Origin: Alphaproteobacteria bacterium
GTDB lineage: Bacteria > Pseudomonadota > Alphaproteobacteria > Rhizobiales > Amorphaceae
DNA length: 37,972 bases
Assembly: GCA_030431335.1 (NCBI GenBank)
Contig: JAUIJH010000034.1
Coordinates: forward strand, 1 to 37,972
Direction of reading: 5' to 3'
The notes below the pieces were generated by a model that searched no databases, was not told where the DNA came from, and worked only from the letters and a program-made list of their open reading frames with translations. The translations under genes and the position numbers were made by a program. Below are positions 15,961 to 25,270 of this stretch, piece after piece; within the stretch, counting starts at the first letter, position 1; the number at the start of each line of letters is the position of its first letter.

Positions 15961-16938
15961 ATGCAAGTGCACTGGGTAAGACTGTTCGCTGCCGGTGTGG
16001 CGGCGACGTTTGTGGTGACGGGCGCGATGGCGCAGGATCTTCCGTCCCTCGACAAGAAGGATCGCTACAAGGTTGGCTTCCCGCAGATGGAGAGCAACAA
16101 CCCGTGGCGGATCGCCGAGACCGAAAGCTTCAAGAAGACCGCCGAGACCTGCAACTGGGACCTCATCACGACGGATGCGGCCGGCTCGGCCGCCAAGCAG
16201 GTGGCCGACGTCGATTCCATGATCGCGCAGGGCATCGACATCCTGTTCCTGCCGCCGCGCGAGGAGAAGCCCCTCATCCCGGCCGTGATGCGGGCCCGTT
16301 CGGCCGGCATTCCCACCTTCCTCGTCGACAGGTCCGTCGACCCGAACGTGGCCAAGGCCGGCGAGCACTACGTCGCCTTCCTGGGCTCGGACTTCGTGGA
16401 CCAGGGCCGGCGCGTGGCCGAGTGGACGCTCGAGAATTTCGAGGGTGACAACGGCATCATCGTCGAGCTCGAGGGCACGACCGGCTCCTCGCCCGCGAAC
16501 GACCGCAAGAAGGGCTTCGACGACGCGATGGCCCAGCACGACAACATGAAGATCGTGGCGTCCCAGAGCGGCGACTTCGCGCGCGACCAGGGCCGCCAGG
16601 TGATGGAGACGCTGCTCCAGGCGCACCCGGACGTGAACATCGTCTACGCCCACAACGACGAGATGGCGATCGGCGCGATCCAGGCGCTGGAACTCGCCGG
16701 CCGCAAGCCGGGCGAGGACGTGCTCGTCGTCTCCATCGACGGCACGCGCGATGCGCTGCAGGCGATCATCGACGGCAAGATGGGCGTGACGGTGGAATCC
16801 TCGCCCTTCTTCGGCCCCCTCGCCTGCGAGGTCATGGGCCGCTACGCCAACGGCGAGAAGATCGAGCCCTGGGTGAAGGTTGAGGACCGCATCTTCACCG
16901 CCGACAACGCGGCCGATCACGTCGACGAAGCCTACTGA
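15961..16938 (+). CDS. ytfQ: Sugar ABC transporter substrate-binding protein (YtfQ-like)
   Basis: A 325-residue periplasmic sugar-binding protein of the ribose/galactose-binding (peripla_BP_4) type. The signal peptide ends at GAMAQ. The mature part resembles E. coli YtfQ, the galactofuranose-binding protein, in VGFPQMESNNPWRIAETESF, FLVDRSVD, ELEGTTGSSPANDRKKGF, SQSGDFARDQG and VYAHNDEMAIGAIQALE. The ATG at 15961 follows GGGAG; the in-frame start at 15910 would place extra charged residues before the signal peptide. It opens a four-gene importer. The sugar could be a furanose or another aldose, since the assignment rests on remembered similarity. Confidence 0.87.
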   Translation: MQVHWVRLFAAGVAATFVVTGAMAQDLPSLDKKDRYKVGFPQMESNNPWRIAETESFKKTAETCNWDLITTDAAGSAAKQVADVDSMIAQGIDILFLPPREEKPLIPAVMRARSAGIPTFLVDRSVDPNVAKAGEHYVAFLGSDFVDQGRRVAEWTLENFEGDNGIIVELEGTTGSSPANDRKKGFDDAMAQHDNMKIVASQSGDFARDQGRQVMETLLQAHPDVNIVYAHNDEMAIGAIQALELAGRKPGEDVLVVSIDGTRDALQAIIDGKMGVTVESSPFFGPLACEVMGRYANGEKIEPWVKVEDRIFTADNAADHVDEAY

Positions 16939-16946
16939 GGATTGGT

Positions 16947-16971
16947 GGCGGGCGGCCGAGCGCCGCCTGCC
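16947..16971 (+). other. Stem-loop between the binding-protein and ATPase genes
   Basis: GGCGGGCGGC (16947-16956) pairs with GCCGCCTGCC (16962-16971) around a 5-base loop, ten pairs with one G-T. It lies right after the binding-protein stop, like the stem-loop after tctC at 7922. Such elements typically favour expression of the binding protein over the membrane complex. If the ATPase began at the alternative GTG (16945) this hairpin would be coding. Confidence 0.5.
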
Positions 16972-16983
16972 GCGATCAAGCCG

Positions 16984-18507
16984 ATGGCCGAGCCTCTCCT
17001 CTCGATGACAGCGATCGACAAGGCGTTCGCGGGCGTTTCGGCGCTGCGCGGCGCCCGGCTCGAAGTCGCGCCCGGCGAAGTGCACGGGCTGATCGGCCAG
17101 AACGGGGCCGGCAAGTCGAGCCTCATCAAGATCCTCACCGGCGTCTATCGGCGCGACGCCGGCGAGATCCGCTTCGCCGGCGCCCCGTCCGAGATCAAGG
17201 GCCCGCGCGAGGCGCAGGCAAGCGGCATCGCCACCATCTACCAGGAGATCAACCTGGTGCCGCTGCGCTCGGTGACCGAGAACGTGATCCTCGGGGCCGA
17301 ACCGAGGCGCCTCGGCCTCTTCATCGACTGGCGCGAGGCGCATCGGCGCACGCGCGAAATCCTCGCGCGCTTCAAGATCGACATCGACGTGACGGCGCGT
17401 CTCGGCAGCTACTCCACCGCCATCCAGCAGCTGGTCGCCATCGCGCGGGCGGTCTCGCTCGACACCAAGCTCCTGATCATGGACGAACCCACCTCCTCGC
17501 TCGACGAGCGCGAGGTGAACGTCCTCTTCGATGTGGTGAAGGATCTGCGGCAATCGGGCGTTTCAGTGCTCTATGTCTCGCACTTCCTCGACGAGCTGTT
17601 CCGCATCTGCGACCGTGTGACGGTGATGCGCGACGGCGCCACCGTGACGACCAAGACGATCGCCGAGACCACCAAGATCGAGCTGATCGCCGACATGCTG
17701 GGGCGCAAGATCGAGGACATCGAGGCGGCGGGAATGACCGATCTCGGCGGCGGGGATGCCGGCGGCGAGGTCCTGCTCGAGGCGCGCGAAATCGCCACCG
17801 GGCCGCGCCTGTCGAAGTTCAACATCACCGTCCGCCGCGGCGAGATCGTCGGCCTCGGGGGGCTGCTCGGCTCGGGTCGCACGGAGGCGGCACGGGCTCT
17901 GTTCGGCGTCGATCCGGTGAAGCACGGCACCGTGCGCATGCGCGGCGAACCGTTCGCGCCGCCCAATCCGCGCGCTGCGATCCGCGCCGGCCTCGGCTAC
18001 CTGTCGGAGGATCGCAAGGCCGAGGGGATCGTCCCGGACCTTTCGGTGCGCGAGAACCTCACCCTCGCCATGCTGCCGCGCCTGCAGGCCCGCGGGCAGG
18101 TGGACCGCAAGACGGAGCGGCGCATCGTCAACGAGTTCGTCGCCGCGCTCGGCATCAAGCTCGCCTCCATCGAGCAGCCGATCCGCGAGCTGTCGGGCGG
18201 CAACCAGCAGAAGGTGCTGCTCGCCCGCTGGCTCGCGACAGAGCCCAACCTCCTCATCCTCGACGAGCCGACCCGCGGCGTCGATGTCGGCGCCAAGCTC
18301 GACATCCAGTCGATCATCAGCGCCAACGTCAAGCGCGGCATCGGCGTCGTGCTGATCTCCTCCGAGTTCGAGGAGCTGGTCGAGGGCGCCGACACCATCG
18401 TCGTCATGCAGGACGGCTTCGCGGTGAGCGAACTGCACAATCCCGGCCTCACCGAGGACGCGCTCTTGAGCGCCATCGCGCACCACCACGAGCGGAGCGC
18501 GGCATGA
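16984..18507 (+). CDS. ytfR: Sugar ABC transporter ATP-binding protein (YtfR/RbsA-like, two nucleotide-binding domains)
   Basis: A 507-residue tandem ATPase of a sugar importer. The first domain has Walker A GQNGAGKS (residues 38-45), a relaxed signature (STAIQQLVAIARAV) and Walker B LLIMDEPTSSLDE. The second has the degenerate Walker A usual for this family (GLLGSGRTEAA), the signature ELSGGNQQKVLLARWL and Walker B LLILDEPTRGVDVGAK. The ATG at 16984 matches the family N-terminus. A GTG at 16945 just after GAGG would add 13 residues. The stop overlaps the start of the first permease gene (ATGA). Confidence 0.92.
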   Translation: MAEPLLSMTAIDKAFAGVSALRGARLEVAPGEVHGLIGQNGAGKSSLIKILTGVYRRDAGEIRFAGAPSEIKGPREAQASGIATIYQEINLVPLRSVTENVILGAEPRRLGLFIDWREAHRRTREILARFKIDIDVTARLGSYSTAIQQLVAIARAVSLDTKLLIMDEPTSSLDEREVNVLFDVVKDLRQSGVSVLYVSHFLDELFRICDRVTVMRDGATVTTKTIAETTKIELIADMLGRKIEDIEAAGMTDLGGGDAGGEVLLEAREIATGPRLSKFNITVRRGEIVGLGGLLGSGRTEAARALFGVDPVKHGTVRMRGEPFAPPNPRAAIRAGLGYLSEDRKAEGIVPDLSVRENLTLAMLPRLQARGQVDRKTERRIVNEFVAALGIKLASIEQPIRELSGGNQQKVLLARWLATEPNLLILDEPTRGVDVGAKLDIQSIISANVKRGIGVVLISSEFEELVEGADTIVVMQDGFAVSELHNPGLTEDALLSAIAHHHERSAA

Positions 18508-19502
18508 CGGTGCAGGCGGCGAACACCCCGCTCGAACGCCGGGGCCGCACGGCGGGAGCGCTCCTGAGCACCTTCGGCGGGCTCGCCGCGTTCTTCGTCC
18601 TCATCGCGATCAACATCGCCATCACGCCCAACTTCCTCGAGCTTCAGACGCTGTTCGTGAACATCAGCCAGGTGGCGACCATCGCCATTGTCGCGGTGGG
18701 CATGACGCTGGTGATCGCCACCGGCGGCATCGACCTTTCGGTGGGCGCGGTGATGGCGCTGTCGGGCGCGCTCGCGCCGCTGATCTTCAACTCCAGCCTC
18801 GGCGTGGCATATCCGGCGGTCGGCCTCGTCGCGGCGTTCGTCCTGCCGCTGGTGGCGGCGGCGCTGTGCGGCCTCTTCAACGGCGCTCTCGTCACCTTTC
18901 TCAGGGTTCAGCCGATCATCGCCACGCTGATCCTGTTCATTTCCGGCCGCGGCATCGCCCAGGTCCTCACCAACGGCAACCTGCAGACCTTCTCCAACCC
19001 CCATTTCAGCGTGCTCGGGACGGGACGGGTCCTCGGGCTGCCGTTCCAGGGGTGGCTCACGCTGATCATCGCCATCGTGATCTTCTTCCTCGTCCGGCGC
19101 ACCGTCTTCGGCCGCTATCTCCTCGCGATCGGCGGCAACGAGCAGGCGGCCAAGCTCGCCGGCGCGCCGGTGCGCAAGGTGAAGATCGCCGTCTACATGA
19201 TCTGTTCGGTGCTGGCGGGCATCGCCGGGATGATCGTGGTGGCGATCAACTCCGCCTCGGACGCCGCCCGCAACGGCAACCTCATGGAACTCGACGCCAT
19301 CGCGGCGGCCGTGGTCGGCGGCGCTCTGCTGCAGGGCGGGCGGGCGCCGATCTTCGGTGCGATCCTCGGCGCCATGATCATCCAGCTCGTCAAGTACACC
19401 CTGCTCGCCAACGGCGTAGAGGACGAGGTGGCGCTGATCGCCAAGGCCGGCATCATCGTCGTCGCGGTGTACGTGCAGCAGCTTCGCGCGGGGACGGCCT
19501 GA
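18504..19502 (+). CDS. ytfT: Sugar ABC transporter permease (YtfT-like)
   Basis: A 332-residue inner-membrane permease of the RbsC/AraH family with 8-10 hydrophobic segments. It carries the motif [20 protein letters not shown], the coupling-helix region [16 protein letters not shown], and [18 protein letters not shown]. The sequence follows E. coli YtfT closely at these places. It overlaps the ATPase gene by four bases and the next permease gene by one, so the operon is tightly coupled. It probably forms a heterodimeric channel with the next gene product. Confidence 0.91.
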   Translation: MTVQAANTPLERRGRTAGALLSTFGGLAAFFVLIAINIAITPNFLELQTLFVNISQVATIAIVAVGMTLVIATGGIDLSVGAVMALSGALAPLIFNSSLGVAYPAVGLVAAFVLPLVAAALCGLFNGALVTFLRVQPIIATLILFISGRGIAQVLTNGNLQTFSNPHFSVLGTGRVLGLPFQGWLTLIIAIVIFFLVRRTVFGRYLLAIGGNEQAAKLAGAPVRKVKIAVYMICSVLAGIAGMIVVAINSASDAARNGNLMELDAIAAAVVGGALLQGGRAPIFGAILGAMIIQLVKYTLLANGVEDEVALIAKAGIIVVAVYVQQLRAGTA

Positions 19503-20488
19503 TGGACGCGGCAACGTTCGACCTCAGGCACATGCTGCGCGGCTCGTCGCAGAATATCGGCGTGTGGATCGCGCTGATCGCGCTGATCGCCTTCGGCGCA
19601 TGGCGCTACGACAACTTCGCCAGCAGCTACAACATCTCGTCTTTCCTCAACTACAACTCGATGTTCATCGTCATCTCCGTCGGCATGTGCTTCGTCATCA
19701 TGACCGGCGGCATCGACCTTTCGGTCGGCTCGGTGGCGGCGTTCACCTCCGTGTGCGCCGCCTATCTCAGTCCCTACGGGCTCGAGTTGGCGCTGCCGGG
19801 GGGCATGCTGGCCGGCGCCCTGATCGGGCTGTTGAACGGCTTCTTCGTGGTGGCGATGCGCATCCCGCCGTTCATCGCGACACTCGCCACCATGCTCGGC
19901 GCCAAGGGTGGCGCGCTGGTGCTGTCGGGCGCGCAGACGATCGCGGTGGACTGGACCAGCAACTTCACCAAGCTCGGCATGGACAAGGCGTGGGGCGTGC
20001 TCCCGTGGACGATCGTCATCACGCTCGTCGTCATCGTCGTCGCCTGGGCGATCCTCGAAAAGACGCCGCTGGGGCGCACCATCCTCGCCATCGGCGGCGG
20101 CGAGGAAGCCTCGCTCCTGATGGGCCTTTCGGTGGCCCGCACCAAGTTCTTCGTCTACGTCTTCTCCGGCAGTTGCGCGGGGCTCGCGGGGGTGTTCCTC
20201 GCGTCGGGCTTCGGCGCGGGGCAGCCGCTGGAGGGGCTCGGCTGGGAGCTGTCCGCCATCGCCTCGGTGGTGGTGGGCGGCACGCTCCTCACCGGCGGCC
20301 TCGGCTCCGTCACGGCGACCGTCGCGGGCGCGCTCCTGCTCGGGCTCGTCTTCAACATCCTCAACTTCGAAAACGGCCGCGGCACCATCAGCCTGAGCGC
20401 CTACTGGCAGCTCGTGGTGCGCGGCGCATTCTTGTTCCTGGTCATCGTGCTGCAGACCCGCCTGACCAAGAATTTGGAGGACACCTGA
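19502..20488 (+). CDS. yjfF: Sugar ABC transporter permease (YjfF-like)
   Basis: A 328-residue second permease of the RbsC family, with [35 protein letters not shown] and [20 protein letters not shown]. Most ribose-type importers use one permease gene. Two different ones in series is the layout of the E. coli galactofuranose importer ytfQRT-yjfF, and this sequence resembles YjfF. The ATG at 19502 overlaps the preceding stop (TGATG). Longer in-frame sequence upstream is a shadow of the first permease. Confidence 0.91.
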   Translation: MDAATFDLRHMLRGSSQNIGVWIALIALIAFGAWRYDNFASSYNISSFLNYNSMFIVISVGMCFVIMTGGIDLSVGSVAAFTSVCAAYLSPYGLELALPGGMLAGALIGLLNGFFVVAMRIPPFIATLATMLGAKGGALVLSGAQTIAVDWTSNFTKLGMDKAWGVLPWTIVITLVVIVVAWAILEKTPLGRTILAIGGGEEASLLMGLSVARTKFFVYVFSGSCAGLAGVFLASGFGAGQPLEGLGWELSAIASVVVGGTLLTGGLGSVTATVAGALLLGLVFNILNFENGRGTISLSAYWQLVVRGAFLFLVIVLQTRLTKNLEDT

Positions 20489-20493
20489 ACGCG

Positions 20494-21588
20494 ATGGCAA
20501 AGATCGAAAAGGTCGAGGTCCGACTGTACAAGGTGCCGCTCGACGAAGTGCTGGTCGATGCCAAGCACGGCGCGCACACGCACTTCGACCTCATCACCGC
20601 CACCGTTCGCACCGCCGACGGCCTGGAGGGCACCGGCTACACCTACACCGGCGGACGCGGCGGATACGCCGTCGCCGCGCTGGTGGAGCACGACATCGCG
20701 CCCTTTCTCGTCGGCCGCGACGCCGCCGCGGTGGAAAGCCTGCACGACGAACTGTTCTGGCACCTCCACTACGTCGGACGCGGCGGCATCGCCGCCTTCG
20801 CGATCTCGGCGGTCGACATCGCGCTCTGGGATCTGCGCGGCAAGTCGACGGGGCGGTCGCTCCTGGCGATGGCCGGCGGCGCGGGCACGACCTGCCGCGC
20901 GTACCAGGGCGGCATCGATCTCGACTACAGCCTCGGCCGTCTCGTCGAGAGTGTCCGCTCCGGACTCGACCGCGGCTTCGACGGCATCAAGATAAAGGTC
21001 GGCAAGCCGCGCCTCGAAGAGGACGTGGAGCGGGTGGCCGCCGTGCGGGAGGCGATCGGCCCCGACACCGCCTTCATGGTGGATGCGAACTATGCGCTGT
21101 CCGTGCCCCAGGCGATCGAGGCGGCGCGCGCCTTCGGCGCCCATGACATCCTGTGGTTCGAGGAGCCGATCGTGCCCGACGATTTCGAGGGCTACGCGGC
21201 GATTGCCGAGGCCACCGGCGTGCCGCTCGCGATGGGCGAGAACCTGCACATCATGGACGAGTTCGCTCGGGCGCTGCATTCCTCGCGGCTGGCGTACATC
21301 CAGCCGGACGCATCGAACTGCGGCGGCATCACGGGCTGGCTGCGGGTGGCGGAGATGGCGCGCACGGCGGGCATTCCCGTCTGCAGCCACGGAATGCAGG
21401 AACTGCACGTGAGCCTCGTCTCCGCGCAGTCCAACGCCGGCTGGCTCGAGGTCCACTCGTTCCCCATCGACCGCTACACGGTCCAGCCGCTGGCCGTCGC
21501 AAACCACCGCGCCGTCGCGCCCGACGTGCCCGGTGTCGGCGTCACGTTCCGCGAAGACATTCTGGCGCCCTTCGAAGCCAAACTCTGA
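20494..21588 (+). CDS. Mandelate racemase/muconate lactonizing enzyme family protein (enolase superfamily, MR subgroup)
   Basis: A 364-residue enolase-superfamily enzyme that abstracts the alpha-proton of a carboxylate using a Mg2+-stabilised enolate. All mandelate-racemase-subgroup residues are present: Lys166 and Lys168 (IKIKV), metal ligands Asp197 (VDANY), Glu223 (FEEP) and Glu249 (GEN), the Asp272-His299 dyad (QPDASN, CSHGM) and Glu319 (WLEVHSF). Each is exactly two higher than the textbook mandelate racemase number. Members with this set are mostly acid-sugar dehydratases, less often racemases. The ATG at 20494 follows GGAGG at a long spacing, six bases after the second permease gene. 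It probably dehydrates an aldonate or aldarate made from the imported sugar. Confidence 0.9.
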   Translation: MAKIEKVEVRLYKVPLDEVLVDAKHGAHTHFDLITATVRTADGLEGTGYTYTGGRGGYAVAALVEHDIAPFLVGRDAAAVESLHDELFWHLHYVGRGGIAAFAISAVDIALWDLRGKSTGRSLLAMAGGAGTTCRAYQGGIDLDYSLGRLVESVRSGLDRGFDGIKIKVGKPRLEEDVERVAAVREAIGPDTAFMVDANYALSVPQAIEAARAFGAHDILWFEEPIVPDDFEGYAAIAEATGVPLAMGENLHIMDEFARALHSSRLAYIQPDASNCGGITGWLRVAEMARTAGIPVCSHGMQELHVSLVSAQSNAGWLEVHSFPIDRYTVQPLAVANHRAVAPDVPGVGVTFREDILAPFEAKL

Positions 21589-21956
21589 AACGCGCCCAAC
21601 AGCCGCCGGTCAGCGGCGGGCCCAGCTCACTCCGCCGGCACGGTTCGAAGGATACCGCGCACCTGCGAGTCCGACGCTGTAATATAGGGCACTCAGCGGA
21701 ACATCTTGGCAACAAACGCGACCCGCCGGATTAACAACGTCATGCGTTAATGAAACCAACGTGCAAATATATATCTGACATAACAAGACTGACCGTCATT
21801 CGCGCCTTAAAAACACTAAGATAAACAAATACACACCTAGACAAGGAGTTATAATACTAGGAACATATTGAAAGCGAGGCCGTTCGGATTGGACCACAGG
21901 GGCGGCAGGCTCCTGCCCGGCAGCGTCGAAGCCGGACAAACGAAAGAGGCATCGCA
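21589..21956 (+). promoter_or_regulatory. AT-rich leader upstream of the RTX protease, with candidate terminator at its left end
   Basis: No gene is seen in these 368 bases. The left part holds the hairpin CCGCCG-N5-CGGCGG (21603-21619), a possible end for the ABC operon. The stretch 21665-21870 is much richer in A+T than the rest of the window. It contains TATAAT at 21850-21855 without a good -35, and TTGGCA (21706-21711) with GATTAA 17 bases on. A leader of about 90 bases would precede the ATG at 21957. The low GC suggests a separately acquired or specially regulated unit. Confidence 0.4.
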
Positions 21957-24368
21957 ATGGCCGTCAATCCCACCGACAATCTTTATGCCGACCAGTGGTA
22001 CCTTTCGCTCCTGGGCGGCATCGAGGAGGTCTGGTCGGATTATTCCGGCAACGGCGTCCAGGTGGGCGTCTACGACGACGGCATCCAGTACACCCACCCC
22101 GACCTCGACGACAATTACGACGCCTCGCAGCACGTCGAGATCAACGGATCGGCCGTCGACCCGATGCCCGTGGACGGCCCGCACGGCACGTCCGTTGCCG
22201 GCATCATCGCGGCCGAGCTCAACGGAACCGGCACCGTGGGCGTCGCCTGGGATGCAAGCCTCACCGGCGTCAACATCTTTTCCGGCGCCGCGAGCAGCGT
22301 GAACGGCTTCCGCGCCGCGCTCGACCAGCTCGACACCTTCGACGTGACCAACCACAGCTGGGGCTACAACCAGATCTTCAACCCCGATGCGGGCATCGCG
22401 TCGGAGGCGGCCCGGTTCGAGGCCTCGCTGGAGGACGGGCGCGGCGGTCTCGGCACCATCAACGTGAAGGCGGCCGGCAACGAGGAGACCAACGCCAACT
22501 CCGAGGCGATCAACGCCAGCCGCGCCACCATCTCCGTGGGCGCCTACGACGACGAGGGCGACGCCTCCTACTACTCCAACTACGGCGCCAACCTGCTGGT
22601 CTCCGCGCCCAGCAACGGCGGCAGCCAAGGCCAGACCACCACCGACCTCAGAGGCAACGCAGGCTACTCATCGGGCAACTATACAAACGATTTCGGTGGC
22701 ACCTCGGGCGCGACGCCGGTGGTGGCCGGCGTCGTGGCGCTGATGCTGGAGGCGAACGAGGGCCTCGGCTGGCGCGACGTCCACACCATCCTCGCCTACA
22801 GCGCCCACGAGGTGGGCAGCGGCGTCGGCGGGCGCCTCACGGCCGACGAGGAACACGCCTGGCAGTACAACGGCGCCGACAATTGGAACGGCGGCGGCCT
22901 GCACTTTTCCGAGGACTACGGCTTCGGCGGCGTCAACGCCCACAACGCGGTGAGGCTCGCGGAGGTGTGGCACCGGTTCGCCTCCGCCCAGACGAGCGCC
23001 AACGAGGACACCCTCACCAGGGCCACCGCCGGGCCGACCGCCCTGCCCGACTTCGCCACCACCGAGGTGGACTTCACCATCGCCACCGGCACCTTCGTGG
23101 CCGAATCGGTCGCCCTCGAGATCGACCTCGAGCACTCCTTCCTGACCGACCTCGAGATCGCGCTGACCTCGCCCGGGGGAACCAGCGTGTCACTGTATGC
23201 CGGCGAGAGCAGCACCGGCCTCGCCAACAACGGCTGGAGCTGGACCTTCGGCGCCAACGCCTTCCGGGGCGAGGATGCGCGCGGCACCTGGACGCTTTCG
23301 ATCACCGACACCGTCCGCGCCGACTCGGGGGTGTTGAACGCGGCCGAACTCACCATCTACGGCCGCAACGAGGGCGGCCGGGCGAACAACGACGTCTACC
23401 ATTTCACCGATGAGTTCAGCGCATCCGTCACCCGCGACAGTGCCCGCAAGACCATCACCGACACGGCCGGCAAGGACTGGATCGACGGTGCCGCCCTCAC
23501 CGCGGTGGCGCGCATCGACCTGGGCGGTGGAAGCGCCACCATCGACGGGGTCCGCGCCACCATCTCCGGCATCGAGCACGCCATCACCGGCGACGGCAAC
23601 GACAAGCTTCTGGGGAGCGGCGCCGCCAACCGCCTCTACGGCATGCGCGGCAACGACGAGATCAACAGCCGCGGCGGCGACGATCTGGGCTTCGGCGGGA
23701 CCGGCAACGACACGCTGCGGGGTGCGGCGGGGCTCGACACGCTGCGGGGCGAGGACGGCAACGATTCGCTGGTCGGCGGCGCGGGCGAGGACAACCTGCT
23801 GGGCGGACGCGGCAACGACCGCGTCCTCGGCGGCAGCCACGACGACGAGCTGTCGGGCGGCGCGGGCGACGACAACATGTCCGGCGGCGGCGGCGCCGAC
23901 AGAATGCTGGGCGGCAACGGAGCCGACAGCCTCTTCGGCAACGGCGGCGCCGATTTCCTCAACGGCGGCGGGCGCAACGACATGCTCGACGGCGGCTCCA
24001 GCAGCGACGAGCTGTTCGGCGGCGGCGGGGCCGACACGCTGCTGGGCGGCGCTGGCAACGACCGCTGCGAGGGCAGCGTCGGCCAGGATGTGATCGAGGG
24101 CGGCCGCGGCCGCGACATTCTCATCGGTGGCGGCGACGCGGACGTCTGCGTGTTCTCCAACAACTGGGGCCGCGATCTCTGGGAGGACTTCGAAGACGGC
24201 CTCGACAAGCTCGACTTCCGCAGCAACGCGGCGGTGAACTCGCTGGCGGATCTTTCCATCGGCACCAAGGGCGCGGCCGCGCTGATCACCGAGCTGGCCA
24301 ACCCGGCCAACACCATCGAGATCGCCGACGCGGCGGGCATCATCGACCTCTCCGACTTCCTGTTCTGA
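21957..24368 (+). CDS. Kexin-like S8 serine protease with P domain and RTX calcium-binding repeats
   Basis: An 803-residue secreted protease. Residues 1 to about 340 form a kexin/furin-type subtilisin domain with catalytic Asp40 (VYDDGIQYTHPDL), His76 (PHGTSVAGI), oxyanion Asn175 (AAGNEE) and Ser250 (GGTSGATPVVAG). A P (Homo B) domain follows at about 366-468 (FVAESVALEIDLEHSFLTDL, GTWTLSITD). Next comes a serralysin-like linker, about 20 nonapeptides of the GGxGxDxLx type (545-730), and a tail ending in DLSDFLF. No signal peptide or propeptide is seen. RTX repeats with an acidic-hydrophobic C-terminus indicate type I secretion, but no T1SS genes are in the window. The ATG follows AAAGAGG. 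It lies between two transport operons and is probably its own unit. Confidence 0.93.
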   Translation: MAVNPTDNLYADQWYLSLLGGIEEVWSDYSGNGVQVGVYDDGIQYTHPDLDDNYDASQHVEINGSAVDPMPVDGPHGTSVAGIIAAELNGTGTVGVAWDASLTGVNIFSGAASSVNGFRAALDQLDTFDVTNHSWGYNQIFNPDAGIASEAARFEASLEDGRGGLGTINVKAAGNEETNANSEAINASRATISVGAYDDEGDASYYSNYGANLLVSAPSNGGSQGQTTTDLRGNAGYSSGNYTNDFGGTSGATPVVAGVVALMLEANEGLGWRDVHTILAYSAHEVGSGVGGRLTADEEHAWQYNGADNWNGGGLHFSEDYGFGGVNAHNAVRLAEVWHRFASAQTSANEDTLTRATAGPTALPDFATTEVDFTIATGTFVAESVALEIDLEHSFLTDLEIALTSPGGTSVSLYAGESSTGLANNGWSWTFGANAFRGEDARGTWTLSITDTVRADSGVLNAAELTIYGRNEGGRANNDVYHFTDEFSASVTRDSARKTITDTAGKDWIDGAALTAVARIDLGGGSATIDGVRATISGIEHAITGDGNDKLLGSGAANRLYGMRGNDEINSRGGDDLGFGGTGNDTLRGAAGLDTLRGEDGNDSLVGGAGEDNLLGGRGNDRVLGGSHDDELSGGAGDDNMSGGGGADRMLGGNGADSLFGNGGADFLNGGGRNDMLDGGSSSDELFGGGGADTLLGGAGNDRCEGSVGQDVIEGGRGRDILIGGGDADVCVFSNNWGRDLWEDFEDGLDKLDFRSNAAVNSLADLSIGTKGAAALITELANPANTIEIADAAGIIDLSDFLF

Positions 24369-24373
24369 CCGGC

Positions 24374-24389
24374 GGGGCACCCCTGCCCC
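24374..24389. terminator. Candidate terminator between convergent RTX protease and amidohydrolase genes
   Basis: GGGGCA-CCCC-TGCCCC forms a 6-bp stem with a 4-base loop in the 44-bp gap between convergent genes. No T-run follows on either strand, so this is a weak call supported mostly by position. Confidence 0.35.
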
Positions 24390-24412
24390 AAGCGCCCCGG
24401 ACCGGCCCTAGT

Positions 24413-25270
24413 CTAGCTGGCCCGCTCGTAGACCGCCTGGGCGTTGCCGCGGTAGATCCGGGCGCACTCGTCCTCGCTGAGGCCGAACCCGTGCAGCAGA
24501 CCGTCGAGGGTGTCGAGCCACCTCGCGTAGGTCGACATCAAGGTCATGACCGGCCAGTTGCTGGCGAAGATCAGCCGATCGGGGCCGAAGGTCTCCAGCA
24601 ACGCGCCGATCCATGGCTTGAGCGTGTCGGCGGTCCACTCCACGCCCGCCCGCTCCACCAGCCCCGACAGCTTGCAGTAGGTGCGCGGCCGCTCGGCGAG
24701 GGCGGCGATGTCCTCGCGCCAGCCCGTGAGGTCTCCCGTCATCACGAAGGGGCGCCCACCGTGATTCACCACCGCGACCAGCGCGTCGTGACCGTCGAGG
24801 GCGCTCCGCAGGCGGGCGAGCTGTGTGCAGTTGGCCAATGCATCGACCGGCAGGTCGCGCTCGCACAGCACCGCGAGGCCCTGCCGCACCGCCGGCAGGT
24901 CGAGCCACTCGATGTCGAACTCGCGCCGGGGATAGGCGCGGATGCCCGACAGGCGGCCCATGCCCGCCAGCCGGTCGAGCGTTTCGCCTAGCCGGCCGGC
25001 ATCGTCCTCCAGGTCCACCCAACCGATGACACCGCGGATGAAGGGATTGCGCTGTCCCGCGCGGAGGAAGTGCTCCGTCTCCGACACCGTCGCGCTCGCC
25101 TGCACCACGTGCACGCCCTCCACGTCCAGCCGCGCTCGGGTGCTCTGGGCATGGAAATCGGCGAGGCCGAAATCGCGCGACAGCGCCTCGATGCGCTCGC
25201 GGATCCAGATCTCGCGCCCGTCCTCGAGCGACCACAGGTGGATGTGCGGGTCGATGACCGTTCGGGTCAA
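24413..25270 (-). CDS. Amidohydrolase family protein (COG3618-like metal-dependent lactonase/hydrolase)
   Basis: A 285-residue TIM-barrel hydrolase of the amidohydrolase-2 group, related to sugar or aromatic lactonases such as L-fuconolactonase and LigI. Motifs are the N-terminal His9-x-His11 (DPHIHLW), IRAYPRR, His170 (VNHGG) and the C-terminal FASNWPV. The last is usually S-D-W-P with a catalytic Asp; here it is Asn238. Translation most likely starts at a TTG (25270) that follows AGGAGG by six bases and overlaps the tctA stop (TTGA). The strong site and coupling support this rare start. A lactone or cyclic substrate delivered by the upstream TctABC importer is plausible. Confidence 0.86.
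   Translation of the reverse strand: MTRTVIDPHIHLWSLEDGREIWIRERIEALSRDFGLADFHAQSTRARLDVEGVHVVQASATVSETEHFLRAGQRNPFIRGVIGWVDLEDDAGRLGETLDRLAGMGRLSGIRAYPRREFDIEWLDLPAVRQGLAVLCERDLPVDALANCTQLARLRSALDGHDALVAVVNHGGRPFVMTGDLTGWREDIAALAERPRTYCKLSGLVERAGVEWTADTLKPWIGALLETFGPDRLIFASNWPVMTLMSTYARWLDTLDGLLHGFGLSEDECARIYRGNAQAVYERAS

Noticed and set aside
23590..24140. Dense GC-rich repeats, considered as a CRISPR-like or tandem DNA repeat
   Set aside because: The periodicity is 27 bases and encodes RTX nonapeptides inside the protease; units vary in DNA sequence and there are no spacers.
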